Positions 27,312 through 37,300 of a stretch of DNA of 64,000 nt are shown piece after piece. Positions within the stretch are counted from its first letter, which is position 1. Each line of letters begins with the position of its first letter. The notes below the pieces were generated by a model, which was not told the DNA's origin, did no database searches, and saw only the letters and a program-made list of their open reading frames with translations. Both the position numbers and the translations under genes were made by a program. Source of the DNA: Cellulophaga sp. Hel_I_12 (lineage in GTDB: Bacteria; Bacteroidota; Bacteroidia; Flavobacteriales; Flavobacteriaceae); contig NZ_JUHB01000001.1 of assembly GCF_000799565.1 (NCBI RefSeq), forward strand, positions 3,599,501 through 3,663,500, given 5' to 3'.

Positions 27312-28799
27312 TTACATTTTTTGAAGAAATTTCAGTAATTGCTGTTGAAAAGACTCCTGCATTGTTTTTACTTTGTCAGACCCATACAAATCCATCCATT
27401 CCATAGGATCCTTTTCCAAATCATAGAATTCGCCAGTAATGATATCGTCTCTTGTATAATCGTTGACGTTTTCCTTTCGGTTGAATACCAGAATAAGTTT
27501 GTGGGAGTTGGTGCGCCACATAAATGCCGCTTCGCCTTCACGTTCATGAAGTGTTGAGAAACTTGCATTCCGTCTGTTTTTTGCGAGAAGATTTTCTCCG
27601 GACAGAGTTTTTTTTGTTTTAATTCCCGCGAAATCCAAAAGGGTGGGCATGATGTCAATATTTTCAGTAGGTGTAGAATTAACACTATTTCTTTTCACAG
27701 CATCAGGTAGGGCGCTTCCAGCCAAAATCATAGGAACTTTTACACTCGCATCATATAAATTGTATTTATTGAATCTATAATAATGTTCGCCCAACATTTC
27801 GCCATGATCGGAGGTGTAAACAATAATGGCATTGTCCAATAGACCTTTTTCTTTTAACGCCTTCAAGGTCCTTCCCATCATGTCATCAATCCAAGTGACA
27901 TTGGCATAATAGCGCATAGTCATTAATTTCCATTCTTCAACAGGTGCTTTTCCCCAATAGTTTTCATACATGTCCCTTCTGTTGACCCCTTCAGAGTGTG
28001 GAGAATAATCTTTATCCCATGGTGGTTGTTTGGCATAGGTAATTTTGTTCAAATCATATAAACCTTCATAGCCTTCAGGTACATTGTGTCCTGCGTGTGG
28101 TTTCATATAGGACAGGTAAAAAAACAGCGGCCTTTCATCATTTCGTTTTTCAATATAATCAATCGCCTGTTTGGTAATCCAACCATCACGATGCTCTTCT
28201 TCTGGTAGTTTGCTTGTAAAACCCAAATAGCCCAAATTATTTTCTTCACCTGGACCCATATCGGCTATTTCTGCATCATATCTTGCTTTGGCTTCAGGAT
28301 TCATCTCTATCATACTGATACCGCCTCTTTCTGGAATTTCAGAAGTATAGCGGGTTTCAAAGCCACGAGTATCTGTTTTGAATTTTCCCCAATGGGTTTT
28401 TCCAAAACCTGCAGTTTCATAACCCGCATCCTTAAAATATTGTGCCATGGTTTTGCCAGGTTGTAGGGAGTCTGGAACGCCGCCACTATTTCTATAAACA
28501 CCTGTTTGGTTAGGATACATCCCAAACATAATGGAATTGCGACTCGGAACACACATTGGTGCCTGACAAACCGCTTGATCAAAAAAAACACCTTCTTTTG
28601 CGAGACCATCCAATGTTGGTGTAATGACTTCCGAATTGACCATTCCCAAGGCATCCCAACGGTGTTGATCGTCCATGATAAAGATGATGTTTGGTCTTGT
28701 TTTAGTTGCTTCGTGTACTTCTACTTTTTTCACTTCTTTGCAACCCATCATGATAATTAATAGAGTAAGAATGAAAGTATGTGATTTAATTCGGTTCAT
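27312..28799 (-). CDS. S1 sulfatase, lipoprotein (CVPSR)
   Basis: 495 residues. Lipoprotein signal with Cys20 (LLIIMMGC). Alkaline-phosphatase fold: metal ligands in IIFIMDDQH (Asp43, Asp44), the formylglycine site Cys83 in MCVPSRNSI, and the second metal site VYTSDHGEMLGEH. It hydrolyses a sulfate ester after its Cys is converted to formylglycine by the sulfatase-maturing enzyme, which is not in this window. The subfamily cannot be fixed by eye. It lies 8 bases downstream of another sulfatase gene in the operon from 34198. Confidence 0.92.
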   Translation of the reverse strand: MNRIKSHTFILTLLIIMMGCKEVKKVEVHEATKTRPNIIFIMDDQHRWDALGMVNSEVITPTLDGLAKEGVFFDQAVCQAPMCVPSRNSIMFGMYPNQTGVYRNSGGVPDSLQPGKTMAQYFKDAGYETAGFGKTHWGKFKTDTRGFETRYTSEIPERGGISMIEMNPEAKARYDAEIADMGPGEENNLGYLGFTSKLPEEEHRDGWITKQAIDYIEKRNDERPLFFYLSYMKPHAGHNVPEGYEGLYDLNKITYAKQPPWDKDYSPHSEGVNRRDMYENYWGKAPVEEWKLMTMRYYANVTWIDDMMGRTLKALKEKGLLDNAIIVYTSDHGEMLGEHYYRFNKYNLYDASVKVPMILAGSALPDAVKRNSVNSTPTENIDIMPTLLDFAGIKTKKTLSGENLLAKNRRNASFSTLHEREGEAAFMWRTNSHKLILVFNRKENVNDYTRDDIITGEFYDLEKDPMEWMDLYGSDKVKTMQESFQQQLLKFLQKM

Positions 28800-28806
28800 G
28801 TTCGAT

Positions 28807-30282
28807 CTATTTTTCTGTCTGTCTTGTTTTAATTTCTAATGGGTCGTCAGCCACATCGCCTGTTGATTTTCGCCAATTTTCAAGAGCGGTTTTAAGTTCG
28901 TCCTGTTTGGCCTTAAGAACTTCTGATCCTGCCAAATTATGGAGTTGTCCCGGATCTTTTTCCATGTCGTACAATTCTTCAAAAGGTCTCCCGGATTCCA
29001 ATTGTTTCAATAGTTGATATGGTATTGGGTGTGTTGTTTTAGCATCCAAAGTAGCTTTGTAACTGAGATTGCCCCAACCTTTTTCCTCACGCAAATCGGC
29101 AGGCAATTCATAGTCTTTTTCATGCATTAGGTTTTGAATGTAATAATATCTGCCATCAAAAACCATTCGGCTGGGATAATGTTCTTTTCTTATTGGACCA
29201 TGTGAATTGTGTTCTCCAAAAGCATAAGGTCTATCCATTTGTTTTTTAATGTTTCCTGTAAAAATGGGTCTTAAGGAGTGACCCTGAACTATTTCAGGAA
29301 TAGGAATCTCTAAATAATCCAAAATTGTGGGCATAATGTCAATATGCGAAATCAGTGCGTCCGAAACTTTATTTTTCACAACATCCGGACCAGAAGCAAC
29401 AAGAGGCACGTGAAGTCCGGCATAATATGGTGATGCTTTCGCTCTGTGATAGGGTTCACCTTGGTCTCCCGTATAAATGATTAATGTATTTTCGAGCAGG
29501 CCTTTCTTTTTTAAAGTTTCGATGATGGCACCAGCGCAAGCATCAGCAAGTTGTACTGACCCATAATAGTTAGCTAAATCAGCTCTCATAGTTGATGTAT
29601 CCGCTAAATATGCTGGAATTTCAATGGCATCAGGATTTGGAATCATTTCAGGGAATTTCTCCATGTGATGATCGAAATTACGATGTGGTGGTGCAATATT
29701 TGCCTGAAAGAAGAACGGCTTTTCACCAGCGTCGTCAATAAATTTTGATATGACTTTTTTGAATTCTTCAGGGTCGTTTTGTACTGGATTTCGCTCGTTA
29801 TAAGGAAATTTCCAAGGCGGACTCATGTGAAATTTTTGAGTGATGGCAGTAAAATAGCCATTCTGCTGTAAAATTTCGGGTAAGGTGTTGATGTATTCAT
29901 GGATGCCAACTTTATCAACCCTTTTTGAATCTCTGCCAAATTCTGAATCTGGGTCGTCCAGTTTTGGTGTGATGGTATTACGCCAATGACCGTTGGCATG
30001 CGGATACATCCCTGTCATGATGGAACTTCTGCTTGGGGAACACGAAGGTACCACGGCAAATGAATTGGTAAAGAGCATCCCGTTTTTAGCCAATTCGTCC
30101 ACATTGGGTGTTGAAATTCCCTTAGTGCCAACGGCTGACAAATGATAGCCTTGATCATCTGTAAGAATCAATACCACGTTTAGTGGTTTTTTTTCAGTTT
30201 TTTCTATAACTTCAGCCTGTTCTTTGCAACTGATTGCGCAAATTGTATTTAATAGAATTATTGAAAGGATCACTTTTTTCAT
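28807..30282 (-). CDS. S1 sulfatase, lipoprotein (CSPSR)
   Basis: 491 residues, lipobox Cys19 (LNTICAISC). Metal ligands LILTDDQG (Asp42, Asp43), formylglycine site Cys81 in CSPSRSSIMTG, and IIYTGDQGEP, where the usual DHG/DNG is DQG. The architecture is like heparan N-sulfatase-type S1 enzymes (SGSH relatives share CSPSR and TDDQG), so a sulfate on rhamnose or uronate is possible but not decided. It sits 5 bases after rhaM and 8 bases before the next sulfatase. Confidence 0.92.
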   Translation of the reverse strand: MKKVILSIILLNTICAISCKEQAEVIEKTEKKPLNVVLILTDDQGYHLSAVGTKGISTPNVDELAKNGMLFTNSFAVVPSCSPSRSSIMTGMYPHANGHWRNTITPKLDDPDSEFGRDSKRVDKVGIHEYINTLPEILQQNGYFTAITQKFHMSPPWKFPYNERNPVQNDPEEFKKVISKFIDDAGEKPFFFQANIAPPHRNFDHHMEKFPEMIPNPDAIEIPAYLADTSTMRADLANYYGSVQLADACAGAIIETLKKKGLLENTLIIYTGDQGEPYHRAKASPYYAGLHVPLVASGPDVVKNKVSDALISHIDIMPTILDYLEIPIPEIVQGHSLRPIFTGNIKKQMDRPYAFGEHNSHGPIRKEHYPSRMVFDGRYYYIQNLMHEKDYELPADLREEKGWGNLSYKATLDAKTTHPIPYQLLKQLESGRPFEELYDMEKDPGQLHNLAGSEVLKAKQDELKTALENWRKSTGDVADDPLEIKTRQTEK

Positions 30283-30287
30283 GGGTC

Positions 30288-30602
30288 TTAATCTAAATAA
30301 AAAACTTCCGTTAACTCATTTGAAGTTGGACTTTTATCTGTGTTGGTTTCCATACAATCAGCCATGAAGGCCCACCATTTTTTGCAAATGGCTGTATCTG
30401 CAATGGCATCCCATTGTGCTTCGGAATTTATTTCGGCATATCCAAAAAGAACGCCTGTTTCAGAGTCCAAAAAAATACTATAATTAAATACACCATGATT
30501 TTTGAGAACTTCTTTTAATTCTTTCCAAATGGGATTATGTCTTTTAACGTATTCTTCTTTTTTGTCAGCGAATACATTCATTTTGAAGGCCTTTCTTATC
30601 AT
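30288..30602 (-). CDS. rhaM: L-rhamnose mutarotase
   Basis: 104 residues, the normal RhaM size, without a signal peptide (cytoplasmic). The family pattern is clear: RKAFKMNVFADKKEEYVKRH near the start, then NYSIFLDSETGVLFGYAEI, the WDAIADTAICKKWWAFM stretch with the Trp pair, and the end LTEVFYLD. It speeds the alpha/beta exchange of L-rhamnose before isomerisation. Its place between a GH71/99-like gene (1-base gap) and a sulfatase gene (5-base gap) is direct evidence that the glycan releases rhamnose. The isomerase, kinase and aldolase genes are not in this window. Confidence 0.93.
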   Translation of the reverse strand: MIRKAFKMNVFADKKEEYVKRHNPIWKELKEVLKNHGVFNYSIFLDSETGVLFGYAEINSEAQWDAIADTAICKKWWAFMADCMETNTDKSPTSNELTEVFYLD

Positions 30603-30603
30603 C

Positions 30604-32439
30604 TTATTCCTTGGATTGAATTAATTGATATCTATAGGTAAAACGCGCGTTTGGTGCCACATCACCTTGATCATAAAACTTCATGATATCACCATCTGCT
30701 GGCACATTGTCCAACCATTTAAATTTGAGTTCTTTAGTTGATGTTAGCTCCATTAATTTTTTCGGAATGGAAACCTCCAGTTTATTTGCTTTTATTTTCC
30801 ATTTAAGTTTGTCAACGATGGTCCATTTCCAACCACCATCATTTTTCTCCAAAGTAACCTCGTTCTTATTTAAAGTAATTCTATAGGTGTAGCCTTTCCA
30901 ATTGGTCTTAGCGTTGGAATTTATCAATAAAGATAAATTTTCAGGCCATTGGGAATTCGTAAAATTATTAGCCAATTCGGTATAAAAGAAAAGGTGCTCT
31001 TGAGTTTCTGCAATTTTCGATTGTACAAAATCATGTCTTCCTGAAGTATCTGTATAAGCTTCGATACGCCCCCATCCTGGGTGACTTCTGGATTCGATGT
31101 CCCCCTTATGGTCAAAATAGCTATTATTGATGGCATTCCAATCATCAAATTCTCCGTCAATAATAATATTTCGATAGGTTGTCTCAACATCCAAAGCCCT
31201 GGTGCCTTTAAACTTTCGGATGTTATCCACCATTTGATAGTAATAATTATCCTTAAATCCATCTTTCATGGGTTCAATGTCTCTGCTGAATTCTTCATTG
31301 TATTGATCGACAAAAAATACATCCCCTTTTTCAATGGTTTTTCCCATCATTTTTTTAGCTCTTCCATCACTAAATCGCATCGCGACCCATTCGTTCCAGC
31401 CTGTGATGAAAACAAATTCGGGATCTACATCCAATGCTCTTTTCCATTGCTCTGAAAAAAATAAACCTTTATCTGGTTGAATGCTATCGGTTGAAGGTTG
31501 ATGCCCGTCATGAAAACTCCTTCCGATATTGGAAACCGGGTGTTGGGCCGATGCCACGGTAATTTGTTCCGGTATGTCTTTAGATTCATGCCAGCCATAA
31601 TTTTGTGGATAGTGGTCAATCCATGGCCATTTGTCTTTACCATCGCCAAACCATTCCTGGCCTTCAGTCCAAGCCCATGATCTTCTAAAATTAAAAAACT
31701 CAGTTATTTCAGGTGATAGCCCTTCTTGGTTACCCATCATTAAAGGCTTCCCTTTCCAATAAAACCATAAATTTTTATAGCTGTTCTTCTTGTAGAAATC
31801 ATTATAAATTTTTTCCGTCGTAGTCACATGTTTGGTATTGGTTAAGAATGCTATTTGTGGCACTTCCCAACCATACTCTTGAAGTTTTGAAAACACTTTA
31901 CAAATAGTTGTTACTTGCGGAATATACGCCAAACCATTGGTCACATCAAATACAATGACATCTATACCAGCATCCGAAAGCAATTGTGAATGTTTCGCAA
32001 TGACCCATTCGTCATTGGAAAGATAATAACCAAAATAAGGTTCTGCCCAATGATGAAATGCCAAATCAGGACCATATCCTGGGTTCTTAGGATTTTCTTT
32101 TAATATTTTGTTTATGTCATAAGGACTTTCAGTATCAGAAACTTTTTTAGGATAAATACCTTCGTCAGGCATTGTTGAAGAGTGCTGGTCATAGCCGTGG
32201 GCACCTAACCAAATAAAATAGAAAATCCCAACGAATTTGTTTTCTTTTAAATCACCAGTTTCTTCGTTAAGCGCTAGTAACCTATTTAAATCATCCGTCG
32301 CTGACCAAGTATCTGCATATTGGTTTGATACCAATTGCTTAGTTTCTTGGGAAAAATTAGTGAAACTCACTAAAAAAGCAACCAAGCTAAAAAGTTTGCT
32401 TTTTATTTTTGGACAGTTTTTTAAGTGAGGCGTTGTCAT
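30604..32439 (-). CDS. GH71/99-like putative glycosidase with CBM9-like module
   Basis: 611 residues with an N-terminal signal (FSLVAFLVSFTNFSQ). The N-terminal barrel (about 45-420) has FVGIFYFIWLG, HHWAEPYFGYYL, DAGIDVIVFDVTN and FITGWNEW. Glu350 of GWNEW corresponds to the conserved NEW Glu of GH99-type enzymes. A beta-sandwich (about 430-611, IIIDGEFDDW...) resembles CBM9. The Asp- and Trp-rich barrel fits GH71/GH99 (alpha-mannan or alpha-glucan enzymes), but the similarity is distant and the substrate is unknown. A close paralogue is encoded at 59120. It follows the GH78-like gene by 1 base. Confidence 0.75.
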   Translation of the reverse strand: MTTPHLKNCPKIKSKLFSLVAFLVSFTNFSQETKQLVSNQYADTWSATDDLNRLLALNEETGDLKENKFVGIFYFIWLGAHGYDQHSSTMPDEGIYPKKVSDTESPYDINKILKENPKNPGYGPDLAFHHWAEPYFGYYLSNDEWVIAKHSQLLSDAGIDVIVFDVTNGLAYIPQVTTICKVFSKLQEYGWEVPQIAFLTNTKHVTTTEKIYNDFYKKNSYKNLWFYWKGKPLMMGNQEGLSPEITEFFNFRRSWAWTEGQEWFGDGKDKWPWIDHYPQNYGWHESKDIPEQITVASAQHPVSNIGRSFHDGHQPSTDSIQPDKGLFFSEQWKRALDVDPEFVFITGWNEWVAMRFSDGRAKKMMGKTIEKGDVFFVDQYNEEFSRDIEPMKDGFKDNYYYQMVDNIRKFKGTRALDVETTYRNIIIDGEFDDWNAINNSYFDHKGDIESRSHPGWGRIEAYTDTSGRHDFVQSKIAETQEHLFFYTELANNFTNSQWPENLSLLINSNAKTNWKGYTYRITLNKNEVTLEKNDGGWKWTIVDKLKWKIKANKLEVSIPKKLMELTSTKELKFKWLDNVPADGDIMKFYDQGDVAPNARFTYRYQLIQSKE

Positions 32440-32440
32440 G

Positions 32441-34198
32441 TTACTTGATAATTTTTAGTCCTTCAGGTGCTTCAACAATTGTTTTAATAGTACCGTTGTC
32501 GTCTTTGACATGGTTCACGGTCAACACGCCAAATTTTGTTGGAAAGGTACCTTGAGCAAATTTTAAATCGCCCAAATGAGGCTCAACCTTTATACTATTC
32601 CCACCATCCATCACATGAATACCCAAAACATATTGGGTAAGCCAAGGCGTCGGACCACTTGCCCAACCATGACAAAGGCTATGTCTATAACCAACATAGC
32701 AATATTCCCCAAAATCTCCGTGAATATCGAATTTATTAGGAGGAGCAAGCGTGTCGATTCTACCACTATTAGTGACATCTAATACATCAAAATCTTCCCA
32801 AAAAGTAGTAGCGCCCAAATCCAGCATTCCACCCCAATAATCACGGATCACTTTTAAAGCACCATCATAATCTTCTGCTTTTGCCATGGCTTCCAGAATG
32901 TAATAGCCGTAAAAGGTGGACATACGTTGCACACCGTCTTGTTTTAGTACGTCTTTGTTTGTTTTTTTAGCATCCACAAGGTTGGCAAGCGCCATTAACG
33001 CTGCGGCCTGTTTGGTGGTATTGCCTTCAGGTTGGTGTTTTCTTAAATTTTTTGCTGTTTTTTGATATTTTTCCTCAAGTTTTTTATTGTCTAAAGTTGC
33101 CATCATTTGACTACCGGCTTCAAAAGTCATGACCATCATCGCTTGAAGTCCAGCATGTACTGCTTTTGGTTTTTCGCTAGTTGGCCAGTCGAGAAAACGA
33201 CCACCATTTAGAACCTCTTTGTTATCCTTGTCAATAAACGTACTCAACTGATCCAAGAGCGCAATCATATAGGTTTCCTGTTCTTTTAAATAGTCCAAAT
33301 CGCCATGATAGTCATACCAATTTTTATGGATGAGAATCCACCACATAGAGTAGGAGCTGATACCATTCATCCATTGTGGTAATGGATGTTGGTCTCTTGC
33401 TAAATCCAAACTCTTAGGGACGATGCTGTTTTCGCCAAAAACAGTATTGATAGTCATTACTTCAGGATGTAAATCGCCAACCCAAACCAGACGGTCTCTT
33501 TTGATGCCATCCCACAGATAGTTTTGCATATTTAAATGCACGGTATAGGCACCTGTTAGCCAAATCTTGTTCAAACGTTCGTCACTACTTTCGAACGATC
33601 CCAAATAAGGAATGTCTCTGTAAATAAAAGCCGCGTCAATGGATTTAATTGGTGCATTTTCATTGGCTTCCACCACATCAACTCTCAAGAAACGAAATCC
33701 AGTTTCACCTACCTCAATAGTTCCTAACCAAGGTACTTCAATGATAAAATCCCTTAATGAATGCTCATTCGTGGCATTTTGTTCACCACCAATATCTGAC
33801 ATAGCTTCGCCAACTGATTCTCCAAAACGCAAGCGCAATTTTAAAGGCGTTTTACTGGGTCTGATACCCATGGAGATTTTAATACCACCGTGGATTTCCT
33901 TTCCGTAATCCAGTAAAATAGCTGGCTTGTGGGTCTCGGTACTTATAAATCTAAATAAGTCCTGATCATTGACCGCCACTTGTCCATTACCCATGGTTGT
34001 GAGTTGGGATGGATTTTGAATGAATTGCTCAGTATTATCTGATTGCCAAATAATTTTTTGAGGCGTGATATAGGTTTTCACCATATCAGAAGTGCTTATT
34101 TTGTCTTTATAGTCCTCACCAAAAACAGGTGGTAACTGCGCAAAACTGAGTTGTACTGCCAAAAGGAGAAATAATGTATAATAGAATTTAGTCATCAT
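32441..34198 (-). CDS. GH78-like alpha-L-rhamnosidase, short form
   Basis: 585 residues with signal peptide (MMTKFYYTLFLLLAVQLSFAQ). The six-hairpin barrel region carries WDGIKRDRLVWVGDLHPE, a variant of the GH78 signature DxPxRDERLGWxGD, then FLDWPTS, TTFWEDFD and HSLCHGWASGPTPWL typical of GH78 ends. It lacks most of the N-terminal beta-sandwich domains of the 960-residue enzyme at 40872, so it may cleave rhamnose from a different position. It is the first gene of a seven-gene operon, with an operator copy at 34265. Confidence 0.82.
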   Translation of the reverse strand: MMTKFYYTLFLLLAVQLSFAQLPPVFGEDYKDKISTSDMVKTYITPQKIIWQSDNTEQFIQNPSQLTTMGNGQVAVNDQDLFRFISTETHKPAILLDYGKEIHGGIKISMGIRPSKTPLKLRLRFGESVGEAMSDIGGEQNATNEHSLRDFIIEVPWLGTIEVGETGFRFLRVDVVEANENAPIKSIDAAFIYRDIPYLGSFESSDERLNKIWLTGAYTVHLNMQNYLWDGIKRDRLVWVGDLHPEVMTINTVFGENSIVPKSLDLARDQHPLPQWMNGISSYSMWWILIHKNWYDYHGDLDYLKEQETYMIALLDQLSTFIDKDNKEVLNGGRFLDWPTSEKPKAVHAGLQAMMVMTFEAGSQMMATLDNKKLEEKYQKTAKNLRKHQPEGNTTKQAAALMALANLVDAKKTNKDVLKQDGVQRMSTFYGYYILEAMAKAEDYDGALKVIRDYWGGMLDLGATTFWEDFDVLDVTNSGRIDTLAPPNKFDIHGDFGEYCYVGYRHSLCHGWASGPTPWLTQYVLGIHVMDGGNSIKVEPHLGDLKFAQGTFPTKFGVLTVNHVKDDNGTIKTIVEAPEGLKIIK

Positions 34199-34264
34199 TA
34201 GTGTCGTTTAAAAACATTTAGAATTTGATAAGCTATAAATTTAAACCAACTTGAAATAGAGCTT

Positions 34265-34280
34265 ATCCTGTACTATAAGG
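34265..34280 (-). promoter_or_regulatory. PUL operator copy b (CCTTATAGTACAGGAT)
   Basis: On the minus strand; the right half ACAGGAT is exact and the left CAG is replaced by CCT. It ends 66 bases before the start at 34198. It is the weakest of the seven copies but controls the longest operon. Confidence 0.5.
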
Positions 34281-34300
34281 TTCATTTAGTTTTTTTACAT

Positions 34301-37300
34301 TTATTTAACAACTTGAACCGTTACAGGACCTAATAGTCCAGAGGACACTAGTGCTTCTTCAGGTGTTATTCCATCTACATTTACCCAGGTGGTGCGCTGC
34401 TCTTTAGGTATGGTTTTGTCGCCCGTTAAACGGTTTCGCCATACATTGACCACTTCCACTTCAATAGTGTTTTCACCTTCTACAATGGCGTCATTAGCAT
34501 TCAGTTTAAAAGGTGCTATCCAAGTCGTTCCAATCGTGTTCTTATTGATTTTTACCGTTGCCATAACACCTACTTCTCCTAAATCAATGAACACATCTTT
34601 GGTTCCCTCTTCTTTTTTGTAATTAAAGGTGGAAGTGTAAACAGCAGTTCCTGAATAATATTTGATTTTATCATTATCGCTGGTAGTCCAATCAGTAAGT
34701 TTTGTAAATTTTACAGGTCCCTCCGGGCCAATTTCCTTGTTTTTAAAATCGACTGTCCATGAATTTTCAAGTGTGTTTGCCACTTTTGGCTCAGGGAAAT
34801 TCACTTTATAATTTTTACTTGTAGAATTATCTTTTGCATTAGAAAATACCACAAACCAACTTTGCAGCCCTTTCATTTTAACAGGGACAGTAATTTGTCC
34901 ATCATTTTCTGTAAATTCAGGCAATTCTCGAATCTCTCCAGAAACGGCATCCCACAATTGTGGTTTGGTTCCTTGGACTCTAAACGAGGGTGAAAAACTT
35001 ATACTGTCTTCACTTTGGTTGGTCAAAAAATAAATGTCCATGTCCTCTAAAGAACGATGTGTCCAAAGCACAGGAACATCGCTGTTCAAATCAACGTCTT
35101 TTTTGATGCCCAATTGTTGCATGGCATCCTGTAATTCTAAACCATCTACGATAAAACCATCGCCATATTTTTTTAATTTTTCACTGGAGCTGCCCCACAT
35201 TTTGTCCGCCAATACCTTTACTTTTTTATCACTTTCAGGGTAGTTTTGAAGACTTGGCGATTTTAAAGGTGGCTGACCAAAAATTTTACCACCTTGCTTA
35301 ACTAAACTTTCAATTCTAGACAGTAATTCTGGTCGCATGGTTTCAAATGGAGGCAATACCATAAGGCTGTAGGACATCCCATCTGGTAGAACAAATTTTC
35401 CGTCTTTAACTGATAAACGCTCTAAAATAACTTCGGCATTGATGTAATCATAAGAATAACCTTTTGGCAATTCTGGATTGCGAACACCAGTCATGATAGG
35501 AGTATTTTCGCCAATAAAATAGCAAACATCAGCTGCATAAGTGCCTTGTTGCAAAAGGTGCTGACTTCTTCTCAAATAATCGAAGTAGGCTTTTGATTTT
35601 TTGAACCATGTATTGTGACGATTAAATTCTGTGCTAAACCATGCATTGACTCCGGGAACTCGATCGTCATCAGGTTGATGGATGTAAAGGTGCAAAACAA
35701 AGTGATTGATACCTTCCGTGTAGGACCAATCGCCTCGCTTTTTAAGCATTGCAGGATGGCGTACATAACTTTTGTTTGCAGCTGTAAATGCTTCCGCAGA
35801 AACCATTGGTTTTCCATAAATGTGGGCTGCTGAAGATGCTGATTTACACTCGATATCGCCCAAAGTGCCTTCATTCCAAAACTCACCGCTCACCAAATCT
35901 GATTGTCCGCCGTACATTAAAAATTCAGATGGGAATCCCCAATGTCCATAGTTTTCAAGCCATAGTTTTAAATTGTCCTCATTGCTGGCTTCTCTAAGTC
36001 CTCCAGTATATTCGTAAGCTACCGCATCAGCGACCGACCTGCGTAAATCCCATAAAAAGCGATTGGATTCTTCGATACTACCCACAATTCTACCAGAAAA
36101 TACAGGCAAATATTTCTTTGGGTTATAGCCAAATTTCTTTTCAAAAGTTTCCTCATAACCATCGGTCCAGTTTTGGGAACCCATTTCATAACTATCGGCA
36201 ATCACATATTTAAAAGCACTTTTGCTTTCTTCGGGAATACGTTTCAATAATTCTCCAATGTATTGTTCGTAATGAAATTGTATCAATTCTTTATTTGCTT
36301 TGTCCACTTCGTAGCCTTTACCTTGAGGTGCTGAGGGTGAGTTTTTAGTGCCCGTTGGAGTCATCCCGTAACGTTGGATGGTCCAGTTGCCTTTTGGGGC
36401 ACCCCAAGTAAGCTTGCCTGTGACATCCATTTTATCGCTGATGTCAATGATATTTGATGGTGTTACTTTTAATGCGTCATCAGCAACATCTGGTTGTGAT
36501 TCCCATAGGTAGCTGTCCCAAGCAGGAAAAGGGGTAGGGTGCATTTTACCTAAGCTTTTTTCGGCGTAATCCTGCAATCCTGCAGCTTCAGAAATAACGA
36601 TTTCTGAAATACCGAAACCTTCCGTTTTTGCATTGGGTACATTCATCGCTTTAACTATTCTTGGTGGAATTTTAAAAACCAACCTAAATTCAATTGTATT
36701 TGTTTCTGGTAAAGCTTCCATTATAGGGGCATAGATATCGGGGCCAACATTTGGGTTTAAGTTGCTCCTGTTTATTTTAAATGTTTTTATGCTTTTGTAG
36801 TTACCATCAATTTTGGCCATTACTTCGCATTCCATCTCAATGGTTTCTTTTCCTGGAATAATTTTAAGACTTCTTGCAGTTATTGGATGTTGTAAAGTTA
36901 GGTCAACTTGATAGGACTCTTTTGCTTTTGAAAAAGATGCACTCGTATTCACGTCCATATCAATGAGACTGTTATGGTTTTTTATAGCAGGAGAGACTTT
37001 TATGGAAGCATTTTTTGTGGAAATTGCACTATTTTCAGAATCAATCGAAGGAAATGCTAACACATACACATCTTGAAATTCTTCAGATGGTTTTGCCAAT
37101 TGCAGATTAACTATTTTCCCACCTTCTGCGGAAGCTTCCGAATATACCAAATGACGCATGGCCATCTCTGGTTTTACCCAAGGGCCGCCAGATTGACTCC
37201 AACCCGGGCAGTTGAAGGCACCAATATCCACACCAATACGTTTGCCTTCATTGACGGCATGTACCATATGATCCCACCATTCTTCAGAAAGCATTGGAAC

